A stretch of DNA of 64,000 nucleotides from contig CAJQUW010003219.1 of NCBI GenBank assembly GCA_907163375.1, forward strand, positions 124,001 to 188,000, written 5' to 3'. Position 1 is the first letter of the stretch, and each line of letters begins with the position of its first letter. Below are positions 52,322 to 62,021 of this stretch, one piece after another. The notes beneath the pieces were generated by a model. The model was not told the DNA's origin. It saw only the letters and a program-made list of their open reading frames with translations, and ran no database searches. The stretch comes from Prostheceraeus crozeri (lineage: Eukaryota > Platyhelminthes > Polycladida > Euryleptidae). Both the position numbers and the translations under genes were made by a program.

Positions 52322-53848
52322 ATGGAAAGTGAAAAAAGAGATTCGTTTCTAATTTACTTACCCAGTAGTGCTTCTATGAATAAATTTCCCAAAAATAAAC
52401 CATCAGGCTATCGAGTAGAATTAAATCGCTCACTACATCTAGAAGGTGAATGGGAGGTTGGCGTTTCTAGTATTTGCTATGATAGCAATATTCAGAATGT
52501 GAATGATTCGGAAGAAATGACATTGACTCCTCGCACCCATGATGGAATAACGATGAATAATGCATTGCAGTTCCCATACAATTTAACGTCAGATGGAAAG
52601 TGGAACTATGAATGGATTCAGATAAAATCAGATTATTGTGGTCCATTTTGGAATGAGAAAATTATTAAGGCGTTCAACAGTGGTAATACTTCCATCATGA
52701 AGAATAAGGATCAGAAAGTTTATGAGTTTACTATCTATCATTGGAGTGGGAGACAGTTCCTTCGCTTTCATTCTTTTACTAAAGGTCTTACACTGAGGTT
52801 GGATAATGAATTCTATCCACATCTCGGTTTTGGCCATGGACTACATCTAACGTCAATTGCTACTGCAAATGTTACAAAAATCTATTCAAACCGAATAAAC
52901 AAATTTCATCATAAATTTAAAATATTTGATGAAGATGTTGTAGAATGTGAAGAACGCATCATTTTGAAAAAGTGTGGTGTTCAACCTTTATCACTTATTG
53001 AGTTATTAAAACGATGGAATTAGACTGTGGGTAAGAAGTATGGGGAGAAAATCATGGCGGACAAAAATAAGTTGGTTATTCAGAAATATAATGACAAACT
53101 TACAGTTTATTTCTCTCCAACCTTGCGTCATTTTGTAAGACATTATACACCTATTATTGGAAGCGGTGTGGTGTATGCTTCTCATGAATATCACACTAAA
53201 GCTGATTCAGTTAATGATGAATGGTGGGTGGACATCTATGGTGATCGCATCAAGAAAATTTACCAATCTTATCAAAAATCTAAAGTTGCTATCAATATAA
53301 TGCCGCGTCTATGTCATACAGTTGAAAGCTTCATTCATGTAGTAAATCCTTATATACAACAGAAGTTGAAGCATGTGATGAAAAGTAAATATGATGTAAA
53401 GACACACCACATTTCGTTTTCAATTGAAAATCAACGCGTTGTTCTGAAACTGGGTGATGACATTCAATGTCAATTGAGTAAAAATTTGAAAAAACTCTTT
53501 GGTTTTTCAATGCTACAAACTGTGTTTACTGCTGCGCATACGATTGGTATAGAAACACCAATGACACTTGATAAACATGAACAGCACCTTAACATTCAAA
53601 GTGATTTGATTCTACCTATTTCTGTTGGTGAGAAAAAAGAATACATTTTACGTGATTTCATTCATGATAAAGACGCTTCATATGGAATAGTCGAGAAGAT
53701 GTTTGAATCTATTTTCTATCATCCCGTCGTCAAACAAACTATACCCTCTATTACTATCAAAATTACCAATGGTTTACAAGAGTGCATCCATGTGAAAGAT
53801 ACTAAATCTCTCTTTAGTGTTTCGGAAAACAAAGTGAAGTCATTGTGA
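52322..53848 (+). pseudogene. Polinton structural protein II, one shared nonsense (element C)
   Basis: Copy of 33,247-34,773. The only interruption is TAG at 53,021-53,023, identical to B and GAG in A. The remainder (53,027-53,848) is open to the true end. Confidence 0.85.
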
Positions 53849-54016
53849 TGTGTTTATTGAAATAAAAATATGTATATGAAAAAGTCTTTTCACAGATATA
53901 GGGGGAATGGGCTGACTGTAGGCATATATTCACAAGGAAGAAACGATCTCATGCGATACATAAAACAACCATGTATATCTACAAAAAGCAACATCAAAAT
54001 ACTGAGTTAAAGTTGA

Positions 54017-57000
54017 TTATGTCAATACATCTCCTGAATGTGGTAGCGTGAGTTTTATTCTTTTGGGTGGAGGTATGTTTGTGTCAGGATGTCCATGTGG
54101 AAGAGATGTGTTATGTCCTATCCAACACCTCTTATCTTCCTATGCTGAAAGTGCTCGTTTCTTGAACGTGTGCGTTTTCACAGTATGAACTTGAGATTTT
54201 AAGATTGTCATATTGACAAACGTTATAGTTTTATTTTTATAGGCCTTCTTATAGGACCGATGTTTCATTTTGTGAACAATGGATTTTGATATACCTTTAG
54301 CACGCTTAATACTATCTGCACATTCTTTTAATTTCATGGAATACATTTTAGGACGGAGGAGAATCATTTCATCTATTTCCTCTCCTGCTGTTTCATCCTT
54401 AAAACAACCAAGTTTGGCTTTATTTTGTATGGAATAGAGTGGATGAGTGGGATTGTAGCTAGATGTGTCGAAATATTTTTCTAATGACTTACCTACTTCA
54501 TTAAAATTTAAATCTTTTTGAGTGGTAATTCCTTTTCCTTTTCCATAATCCTTTTCAAAATTATTTTGGGCGAGTGCACGTTTTTGACTGTTACTATCTA
54601 TGTAAGGTTTGAGGAAGGCTTTCTGTCTAAATTTGATAATGCGGTGAACTGACTTTAGAAGCATGCCCATTTCTAAATAGAATTTTAGTATGCAGAAGTG
54701 CACGAGACAATTTTTCTTATCATATTGGGTGAGTAAAAGTTTGCGGCATGGTTTATACTTTGGCTGTCCATACTCTCTTAAGTTATTATGAAATTGTGAC
54801 ATGAATGGTGAAAACATATCTTCAGTCACTTCACCAGATTCAGGTGCGAGTGGGAAATCAGCAGTTTTATTTTTGATACTATTTGGATAAATCAAATCCA
54901 CTTCAAAATAATATCCCCAATCACCTTCATCTGGAATCTTCAGTATGTTTGAAGGGTTGGAGTAATACTCAAGCTCATCTTGATTTAACCAACTAAACTC
55001 GGAATGAGGTAGTGGTTTCGACAGTGAACTGCCATATAAATTATTTTGGTCATAGTACTTTAGATGGATATGATCATCACCAACTGTTTAACATTTTATA
55101 TAATGTTTATTTACAAATGTGAGACCACCGCGGATTCTGAGCTCAAATATGTTATACATCTCGGGGTCTTGTAAGAGATGGATGGTCTCACCAGTCATTT
55201 TAAAGGCTGATCTAAAGGACATGGCTGGTAGACTGACAAAGTGGACAGGATCTAATTTGTCTTCTTCTAATGCCACTCGTCGAAATTCCTGAAAGACATC
55301 AGCCAGCAAAATGACATCTAATTCTAAGTAAGCGATCATATAATCGACAAACGTTTTACAATCAAATTTTAACCATGCCTCTTGAGCATGTTTATAGTCC
55401 TCTACTGGACAATCTTGACCCGTCAAATCGTTTTGGAATTTGTCAATGGAAGGAAAGGTTGTTTCAATTAGTTTAGACATTGAGCTAAAATACGCATAGG
55501 GAAAGACTCCTTTGCGAGTGATTATTTCATCCGTTAAGTTTGGATAGTGTTTCTTCACAGTTTGACTATGAGTAAGAAACTTGAGATTACGAACGAGAGA
55601 AGCTAGTGACGCTGACATGAATTGGAATGAATCTAAAAATTTTATTTCGAAGAAGACTGTCTTATTTTCTTTAGTTTTATCTACTGGTACTTTTGCTGTC
55701 ATTGCCATGAATTTTTCTCTCGTTTGCGCTATTACATTAAACTGTCACGATTTCATCTGGCTCAACCCTCCTTTTATGAGCATATGACTGTCATAGCCCT
55801 TAAAGTTATGAAAAATGACGGGTAGTACACGACGTCTCAACCTATGTGAAAAGTTACATTTGGAGCAGAGTGTGTTTCTAAATTTACCAGTGATGTGATC
55901 ATGATCACGCACTTTCTTCATTTTATCGTTATCAAACGTTTTATGACATTTAGGGCACGATGTGCAACTTTCAAATTTTTGTTTGTCTTCATCTGACATA
56001 TGTAGTGACTTACGCTGCAATTGGGAATCATATGATTGTTGAAATTTGGCAGCTTTATCGAGAAATTCTAGAAATTTTGAAATGCAATCTTCACCTTGCC
56101 AAGTATGCACTTTGTTTTGCCTATTCCTAAAGTGGTCATGCCATACTTCATAGCAGGATATGGCTGCTGGCTTGTGGATGATATCATCAATGTAGCATTC
56201 TATGTCTGCGTAAATGACACGCAGGGGACTTAATTCGTCACCATTATCCCTATGTGAAAATATTTTATCTTTGGGCATGCGTTCCATTTGTAATTTACCT
56301 CGCTTGCACCATTCATAGTGAGTTTCAAATTTATCTTTACTCCAAAAGGAGCGGATGCAACGGTCGCATACAAAATGTTCACCTCTTTCAGAGCGCCCTA
56401 AGTGTGTATACAAGCGAGAGATTTTGGGAATACCACAGTAGTGCCATTCCTCGCTATCATCTTGTTTTACTAATAAGAGGTTGACTACACGTTCATAACA
56501 AGTTGAACGTAAATTATAGCGGGCACCCTTCAACCCCTTCTCCCACACGTGAACGACAATTTTTATCTTATTATGTTTTTCTAACGTTTCTACATCTTTG
56601 ATTTTCATGTTGTTACTATCACAACCTTCAAAGACTAGTTCATCCTCCCACTGTGTATAGCTATAGGTGCGATCTCGATGCGCGTTGATATCATTATAGT
56701 GAAGGATGGATAGGACTGTGTATTTGAAACACTGTGATTTACAATCGACATTGATGACAGCTTTCTTATTATATAACGTTTTTGGTAGTTTAAATGTGCC
56801 TCGAGCTGCATGACTTTCTAATAGGGAAATTTTGAACATGGCTGAGTCCACGCCATCAAAAATGAGAGCGCTGTCGCGTTGATTGAATTTATCTACATTT
56901 GATTTTAAACATTGAATATGGAAATTTAGCCAAGACTCGCAATCTACAACTTCGGTTGCGGAAGAGGAAGGAACATGAAACTGTATTCTCTCCGTCACTT

Positions 57001-57676
57001 GACCCGTTTGAAAATCTATTTTAATATATTTTAGTTTAAGGTAGATGAGCGCCTTCATTCTAAAATTGTCTAAATTGTTGAAGAGCGCTTCGATAATGGT
57101 AGAATTTTGAAGGAGCCACTCAGGAAAATCTAGTATTTGAGTATTGGACTCCATGCAGTAGTCGCGTACTAAATGACTATGGGAAACGTTAATGAGGGAG
57201 ATTGTAGAGGTACCGTTGGTGTAGTGATCATTTACATGCGTGTGTTGAAGTCTGTGCGAAGATCGCTGAAAGTGACTATCAAAAGAAAGAGGGCACAAAT
57301 CGCAAGGAAAGGAGATGTCATCGTCAGAATCAACTTCACCTCCGGAGATTGATGCCGCTTTGCGTTGACACACACGTTGTTTGATGTGTCGAAGGAGACT
57401 GTGCTTCCTTGGAAACATATGTCCGCAGTCGGCACATTCCCACTCGTTGCCTTGTCGCGAGAGTCCTGAGCTAGAGCTAACATCACCTGAAATAGAAATC
57501 ATTCTATCATCTCTGTTCAAGTCTCAGTGTATTGTTACAACCTACCTTGACTCAACAGCTCTAAACTTTCGTCGAGAAGGGAGGGCTTTGGTGATGAAGT
57601 AGATGACTGAAATTGAGGAAGATGCTATTAGCCACCCGTTTGAGGGAGATGAATGAAGAAATCTTCAACTTACCAT
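54017..57676 (-). pseudogene. polB: Protein-primed DNA polymerase, catalytic core deleted (element C)
   Basis: Exons as in B: ATG 57,674-57,676; 57,546-57,606; third exon from 57,486. The 590-residue N-terminal part is intact to TGA near 55,746 (Trp in B), with further stops near 55,086 and 54,140. At 54,530-54,545 about 200 codons are deleted (from EKDF to TTQKDLNF), removing the NNSLFGKT and DTDS motifs. Cannot polymerise DNA. Confidence 0.93.
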
Positions 57677-57950
57677 TTCAAGGAAATTATGTTGAAGGTT
57701 GATACTTCAACAAGATAGAGACTTCACCCAAATAATACGTCTCAAGTTTGGAATTCACTTGTACGCCTCAAATAATAGAATTCACTAGACAACAGTTCAC
57801 TTACACGTCTCAAAGACAGAGTGAAATGACACGAATGTCACTTTCTTTATATCCTTTTATGCTCATTATTCATTGGCTGTTGATTCTGATTGGTTGCTTG
57901 TTTATACTTAAGAATTAGGAAACATTTCAAAGTTATTATTCGCAGTCAAC
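57677..57950. promoter_or_regulatory. Divergent promoter, PolB / acidic protein (element C)
   Basis: TATAAAG on - at 57,845-57,851; ATTGG boxes and TATACTTAAG near 57,903 toward the rightward gene, as in A and B. Confidence 0.6.
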
Positions 57951-58406
57951 ATGACAAGCCCTCCGACAACACCGAACACTACATTGGAGTTCTCTTCTCC
58001 ATGCTCATCGCCAAAGGCGCTCGTTACACCAAACGCTCCAACGAAGGGGAAAGTAGAAAAGGTGTACCGACTCGACGACATTAGAAAGTTGTCATTACCA
58101 GCGGACGACGAAGAGGAGAGTGTATGTGAGAAGGAGTATCCCGACTTAACAGGCGTGAGGTGGAAGTATCTGCAGTACGATACTGATGATGTGATGGAGA
58201 TCACCAGCACCAAATTCCTCCATCAATTATGGGAATGGTACACCCCTAACTCCCAGCCACGAACTATGGCGGAGTGGGAATACATCGATAAAGTGAGGCT
58301 CGCGGTAGAAGAACGATTGAAGCAAGTGAACTGTTTTTGTGATCTGTGTGAAGTCAGACTCTGGGACGATATTGACGATGAAGACCTTTTGAAATACATT
58401 CAATAA
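57951..58406 (+). CDS. Acidic protein (element C)
   Basis: 151 residues, one substitution from the B copy (39,220-39,675). CFCDLC near the end and an acidic tail. Function unknown. Confidence 0.7.
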   Translation: MTSPPTTPNTTLEFSSPCSSPKALVTPNAPTKGKVEKVYRLDDIRKLSLPADDEEESVCEKEYPDLTGVRWKYLQYDTDDVMEITSTKFLHQLWEWYTPNSQPRTMAEWEYIDKVRLAVEERLKQVNCFCDLCEVRLWDDIDDEDLLKYIQ

Positions 58407-58720
58407 TAAATTTTTATTTCGTATTATCTTTGCTTTCATACTGACTTGAATGGGGCTTCAGTGGATGATTTAACCATGCATACTTTTTCATTTGGAAATA
58501 GTAGCACACTTAGTTTAACTTGCAAATCTTATAACATTTCATATGGGTAATAATGGTAGATGAAATAGTGTTAAATAAAATTAAGATAGCTTACATGATT
58601 CTGGGATAGCAATCGACTGCGATCCATGTGTAAAGAGCTTGTTAGACTACGGAAGGGAGAAGTGTGATATGTTGCGTGTGGCGCGTGAGTGTCCTCCCAT
58701 TTCATTCCATTCATCAATTC

Positions 58721-58737
58721 GTCTCATTGATAGAGAC
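58721..58737 (+). other. Conserved covarying hairpin (element C)
   Basis: GTCTC-ATTGATA-GAGAC, identical to B; the surrounding 58,407-59,028 contains no gene and mirrors B. Confidence 0.55.
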
Positions 58738-59028
58738 AGGTAGAACTCATGGTTCTCATAACGTATGCAATGGAAAGTTTATAAGGCAACCGTCGACAGT
58801 TGGCTAAATGTCGGCCTGGCGTGAATGCATATTACGTTGAGACAGAGGCAATCACTTGCAAACATGACGCAGAGAGGTTTAACAAGATTGACCATTGCCG
58901 AATGTCCCTTGCGGTATACATAGCTACGGGTTTCACTGCCGCCCTTTACAGGAACGCCCGTCGAAAGGAAGTATTACATCGAACTTCATTTGCAACGTTC
59001 AAGTTGACTGATAGCAGATTCAACTTAA

Positions 59029-59096
59029 TGATAGTATTCGCCAGTCTAAAGACTGCCCAGGGCAAACCGCGAGGAGGTTCTATCATGTCTTGCCCC
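59029..59096 (-). ncRNA. HDV-like self-cleaving ribozyme R5 (element C)
   Basis: 68 nt on the minus strand, 115 bases after the coiled-coil stop (about 55 after splicing out a leader-like GTAAGT...TTTTCAG intron, 59,140-59,200). P1 GGGGCAA/TTGCCCT; P2 TGATAG/CTATCA; P3 ACC/GGT; L3 TCCTCGC, the same heptamer as in the HDV genomic ribozyme; GG for P1.1; P4 CAGTC-TTTA-GACTG; J4/2 GCGAA. The best match of the five to the HDV consensus. Predicted cleavage 5' of 59,096. Confidence 0.92.
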
Positions 59097-59210
59097 ATGG
59101 TGGCCCTTGTCAGAGCCGTTGGTTCGTTCTCGTCGCATCTGAAAATAGAAAGAAAATAGATGAAATTATATTCAAGTGATAGAGTTGATATTAACTTACT
59201 ATCAATTAAC

Positions 59211-60312
59211 TTAATCGGTTCGTTGAACTTTGGATTGTGGTGGCTGAGGCAAGTATTTGGCCGGCAACTTCCGCTTGCGGTGGCGCAATTCCTTGATATC
59301 GCCATCATGTTTTATTGAGAGATGAAGGCAGCGCATCACCGCCATCGCCCCATCGTAGCACTCGAACGTGGTGTCCAAGTCCTCACTCTCAAGGATGACG
59401 CTGTCGACGATTCTGCTCTTGATGACGGGAATGTGGAGCGTTGTTCGTATCTCCTCTTTCTTCTGGCTCTCAGTCAGGCTAGTCTTTAGTTGCTCGATTT
59501 TTAACTTTGACACCTCTTCCTGAGCTTTCAGTGATTTTATGTACGTCGCCTGCTCTTCAACTCGTTTCTCGCTGGCAAGCACCCTTTCGCGGAAAGGTTC
59601 CAAGTTAATTACTTGGGTCTTGAGGGTCCGAATCTCGGCTACCTGACCCTTCAGGTGGAAATTGTCATCCCTAAGGGCCGAACATTCGTTTTTGTAACGA
59701 GTGAGCTCATCTTTTAATTTCGTGAGTGCATATTCCTGGCTCACTTTTGCGATCTGGGTATCCTTATTCCAGCTGTTCATCTGCTGCTTAATCCCCTTCT
59801 TTACTGGGGAAGGTGCGATCACTTTCTTTATCGGGGAAGACTGATTTACCGGTTTTCCTGTCTCTTCCGCGTTTTTATTGATGACGACCTCCTCAAAATC
59901 GGAGTCATCTGAGCTGTCCAAATCGCTTAGTAGGGCCTTCTCTTCTGCTGTCGATGAGGTAGTGACCGAAGCAGCAGGTTCCAAAATTGTTGCAATAGCC
60001 TCTTGTAGTGCTGCGTCTAAATCGACTGTTGCTTCTTTGAAGTAGGGTGTGATCAATTTGCCGATGTCTGATGTTGTATAATTACTAGCCTTCTTGATCG
60101 GACATTCGGCGTGGGCGATGTAAAATGCCTCATGGTCCTTGCCTTTCAAAAATTTCAGGCAATGTGTGCAGCCGGAAATAACGGCTCTTTCCTCGTGAAG
60201 GTGAGGAGTATTTGTATTTTTTGTATTTGTTAATGTGGCGTTTAAATTCGCCGCCTCTCTTAATCTCTCCACAAGAGCACTTTTTGAATAAAAATTTTGA
60301 GTTGCCTCCCAT
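59211..60312 (-). CDS. Zinc-finger / coiled-coil protein (element C)
   Basis: ATG 60,312 follows acceptor TTTCTTTCTACAG. Starts KCSCGEIKRGGEFKRHI (finger, like A), then changes frame before 60,272 (intron or frameshift). The main frame has CTHCLKFLKGKDHEAFYIAHAEC (C-C-H-C), an acidic stretch (LLSDLDSSDDSDFEEVV), a long coiled coil (YALTKLKDELTRYKNEC to LKTSLTESQKKEE) and a basic end (ELRHRKRKLPAKYLPQPP). It shares architecture, not sequence, with B. R5 lies in its 3' untranslated region. Confidence 0.65.
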
Positions 60313-60435
60313 TATCTGTAGAAAGAAAGATAAAATATAATTACTGACAAGCGACATTGGCAGTCATTTTTATAATCATACAGCTAAATTGTGAGATTGG
60401 TGGAAAGTGTCGAACCTTTGAATCCGTTACAGGCA

Positions 60436-60560
60436 TTACTCAGAGGGGATCTTATCCCAACTCCAAGGCCTCGGCCCACAAATCCAACCTCCCGCGCACA
60501 GAGCGTGCATCATATCACTGTGTTGGTATCCGGACCCTGATTTTGACATGAAAACCAGTG
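60436..60560 (-). other. Conserved leader element with kept reading frame (element C)
   Basis: Minus-strand frame SKSGSGYQHSDMMHALCAGG, then a WICGPRPWSWDKIPSE end with a stop, as in B. Upstream of the coiled-coil ATG. Confidence 0.45.
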
Positions 60561-60833
60561 GATTGTTTACAAAGGCTGCAAATTCCAAGCCGAAGCTCGC
60601 CCCCCACAACTTTATAAATGTCTTAGTTGAATTCAGCAGGGTCGAAAATCCCGAAAAATCATCAAAAAAAACAAATTTAAATTTTTTAGCATTTTGCACT
60701 ACCTATAAAATTTTTTAAGTAGTCTATAAATATAGCTCTGATGAAGAGCTATCACATGTCATTTAAATCAAATGAACTGGACTTCTAGAAGCAAAGTTAC
60801 AAGCCTTTCAAATTTTGGAGTCTTTTATGGCCT

Positions 60834-60890
60834 GGAGACGAAGGCCATCTCCTGGCGAACCTCTAAGTCTGACGCCTTAACTGATATCAG
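60834..60890. other. Hairpin and palindrome in leader (element C)
   Basis: GGAGA ... TCTCC hairpin (60,834-60,852), then GTCTGACG and the palindrome CTGATATCAG (60,881-60,890). Same order as A and B; stem sequences differ but pairing is kept. The minus-strand TATATAAG box near 61,030 and a GTAGGT donor near 60,980 mark the likely leader exon. No gene in 60,561-61,089. Confidence 0.5.
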
Positions 60891-61089
60891 CAATGAAATT
60901 TTCTAAGTCGGTTTCTTACAGAAACCTGGAATTTGGAATGCCCGAAGCTATCATCGGAGCTCAGAGAGACGACCTACCTTTGACAATCGCTCTCCTCTAA
61001 ATGAAAAGTCTCTGTCGGTTCCCTGCTTATATAGTGTGTGGCGATCAGCTGATGACGTAATACCCATCATCCAAAACTTTAAATCCGTC

Positions 61090-62021
61090 TATCTCCGGTT
61101 CTAGTGCTCCGATGGAGCTGAAAATTCACCATCAACGTGTAGAATTTGATGCTGAATCCGAATCTGCCCTCCATTTTCCCATCCGATGCTTTGTTTTGGC
61201 TCTACAGCCCACAGCCATCGCAAAAATTGTAACTTGTCGTTTTTCGGAAAAATGAAGAAATATTTTTTCTCTCCGATTGCTTTCAAATTCACCATATAGA
61301 TGCAGAATTTCACGCTGATTCCAAATCTGAAATCCGTTTTGCTCTCCGATGCTTCGTTTTGAGGCTACAGCCCAAAACGTCCAAAATTCTAACTCTGTCG
61401 TTTTTCGCCAATCTCCCAAATCGTAAATGGCGTCTCACATCTAAACAAGGACAGATAGGAACAAGCCGTTTCTTTCAGTGAATTTGTCTCACTCTTAGCT
61501 TTCAAACGAGCTATTGCACGACTTTCTACGATCTCTAGAACCAAATTTGGAAGCAACGCTGCCGGGGGGGGGACATCCCTGCACCATACCGATGCAGAAT
61601 TTGACGCTGAATCCGAATCTGGCCTCCGTTTTCCCATCCGATGCTTCGTTTTGTATCTACAGCCCAAAACTAACCCAAATTCGCCGTTAACTCTGTCGTT
61701 TTTCCGAAAAATGTTGAAAATTTTTTCTCGCCGATTGAGCTGGAAATCACACCACAGATGCAGAATTTGACGCTGAGTCCAAAAATCACATTTGCAAAGT
61801 CCTCCGAGCACTGCTTCCACTCGAAACATCCCATTTTCACCCCAAAATTTATCAGATTTCATGAAAATCCTAACACACTATAGCACCAAGTCAAAACCTG
61901 GCGGTCACCCAAGTCCACCACGACACTCTGTCGTTTTATCGAGGGGAGGGGGGGACGTCAGCGAACATTTTTTGGCGGCGGCCATCTTGCGCTATCCAGA
62001 AGTGTAGAACTCCTTACTACT
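61090..62021 (-). repeat. Right terminal region of element C with subterminal repeats
   Basis: Carries repeated blocks built on GATGCTTCGTTTTG and CTACAGCCCAAAAC, the AAACGAGCTATTGCACGAC motif, poly-G runs next to ACGTCAGCG, and GGCGGCGGCCATCTTGCGC before the terminal CCTTACTACT. It is related to B's right end but clearly diverged, unlike the internal genes. No gene seen. Confidence 0.82.

Larger units (their letters stand above)
43626..62021 (+). mobile_element. Polinton/Maverick element C, 5'-truncated
   Basis: Matches B from 23,736 onward almost base for base, starting immediately after B's last base. The right terminus ACTCCTTACTACT ends at 62,021. It lacks the left inverted repeat and the first spliced gene. 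It has an integrase deletion, a deletion of the PolB catalytic core, an internal capsid frameshift shared with B, and a coiled-coil gene unlike B's. The homology to B stops near 40,400/59,130. Confidence 0.93.

Noticed and set aside
21867-62021. One nested insertion: B inserted inside C
   Set aside because: The DNA left of B is not the missing 5' part of C and the flanking hexamers do not match.
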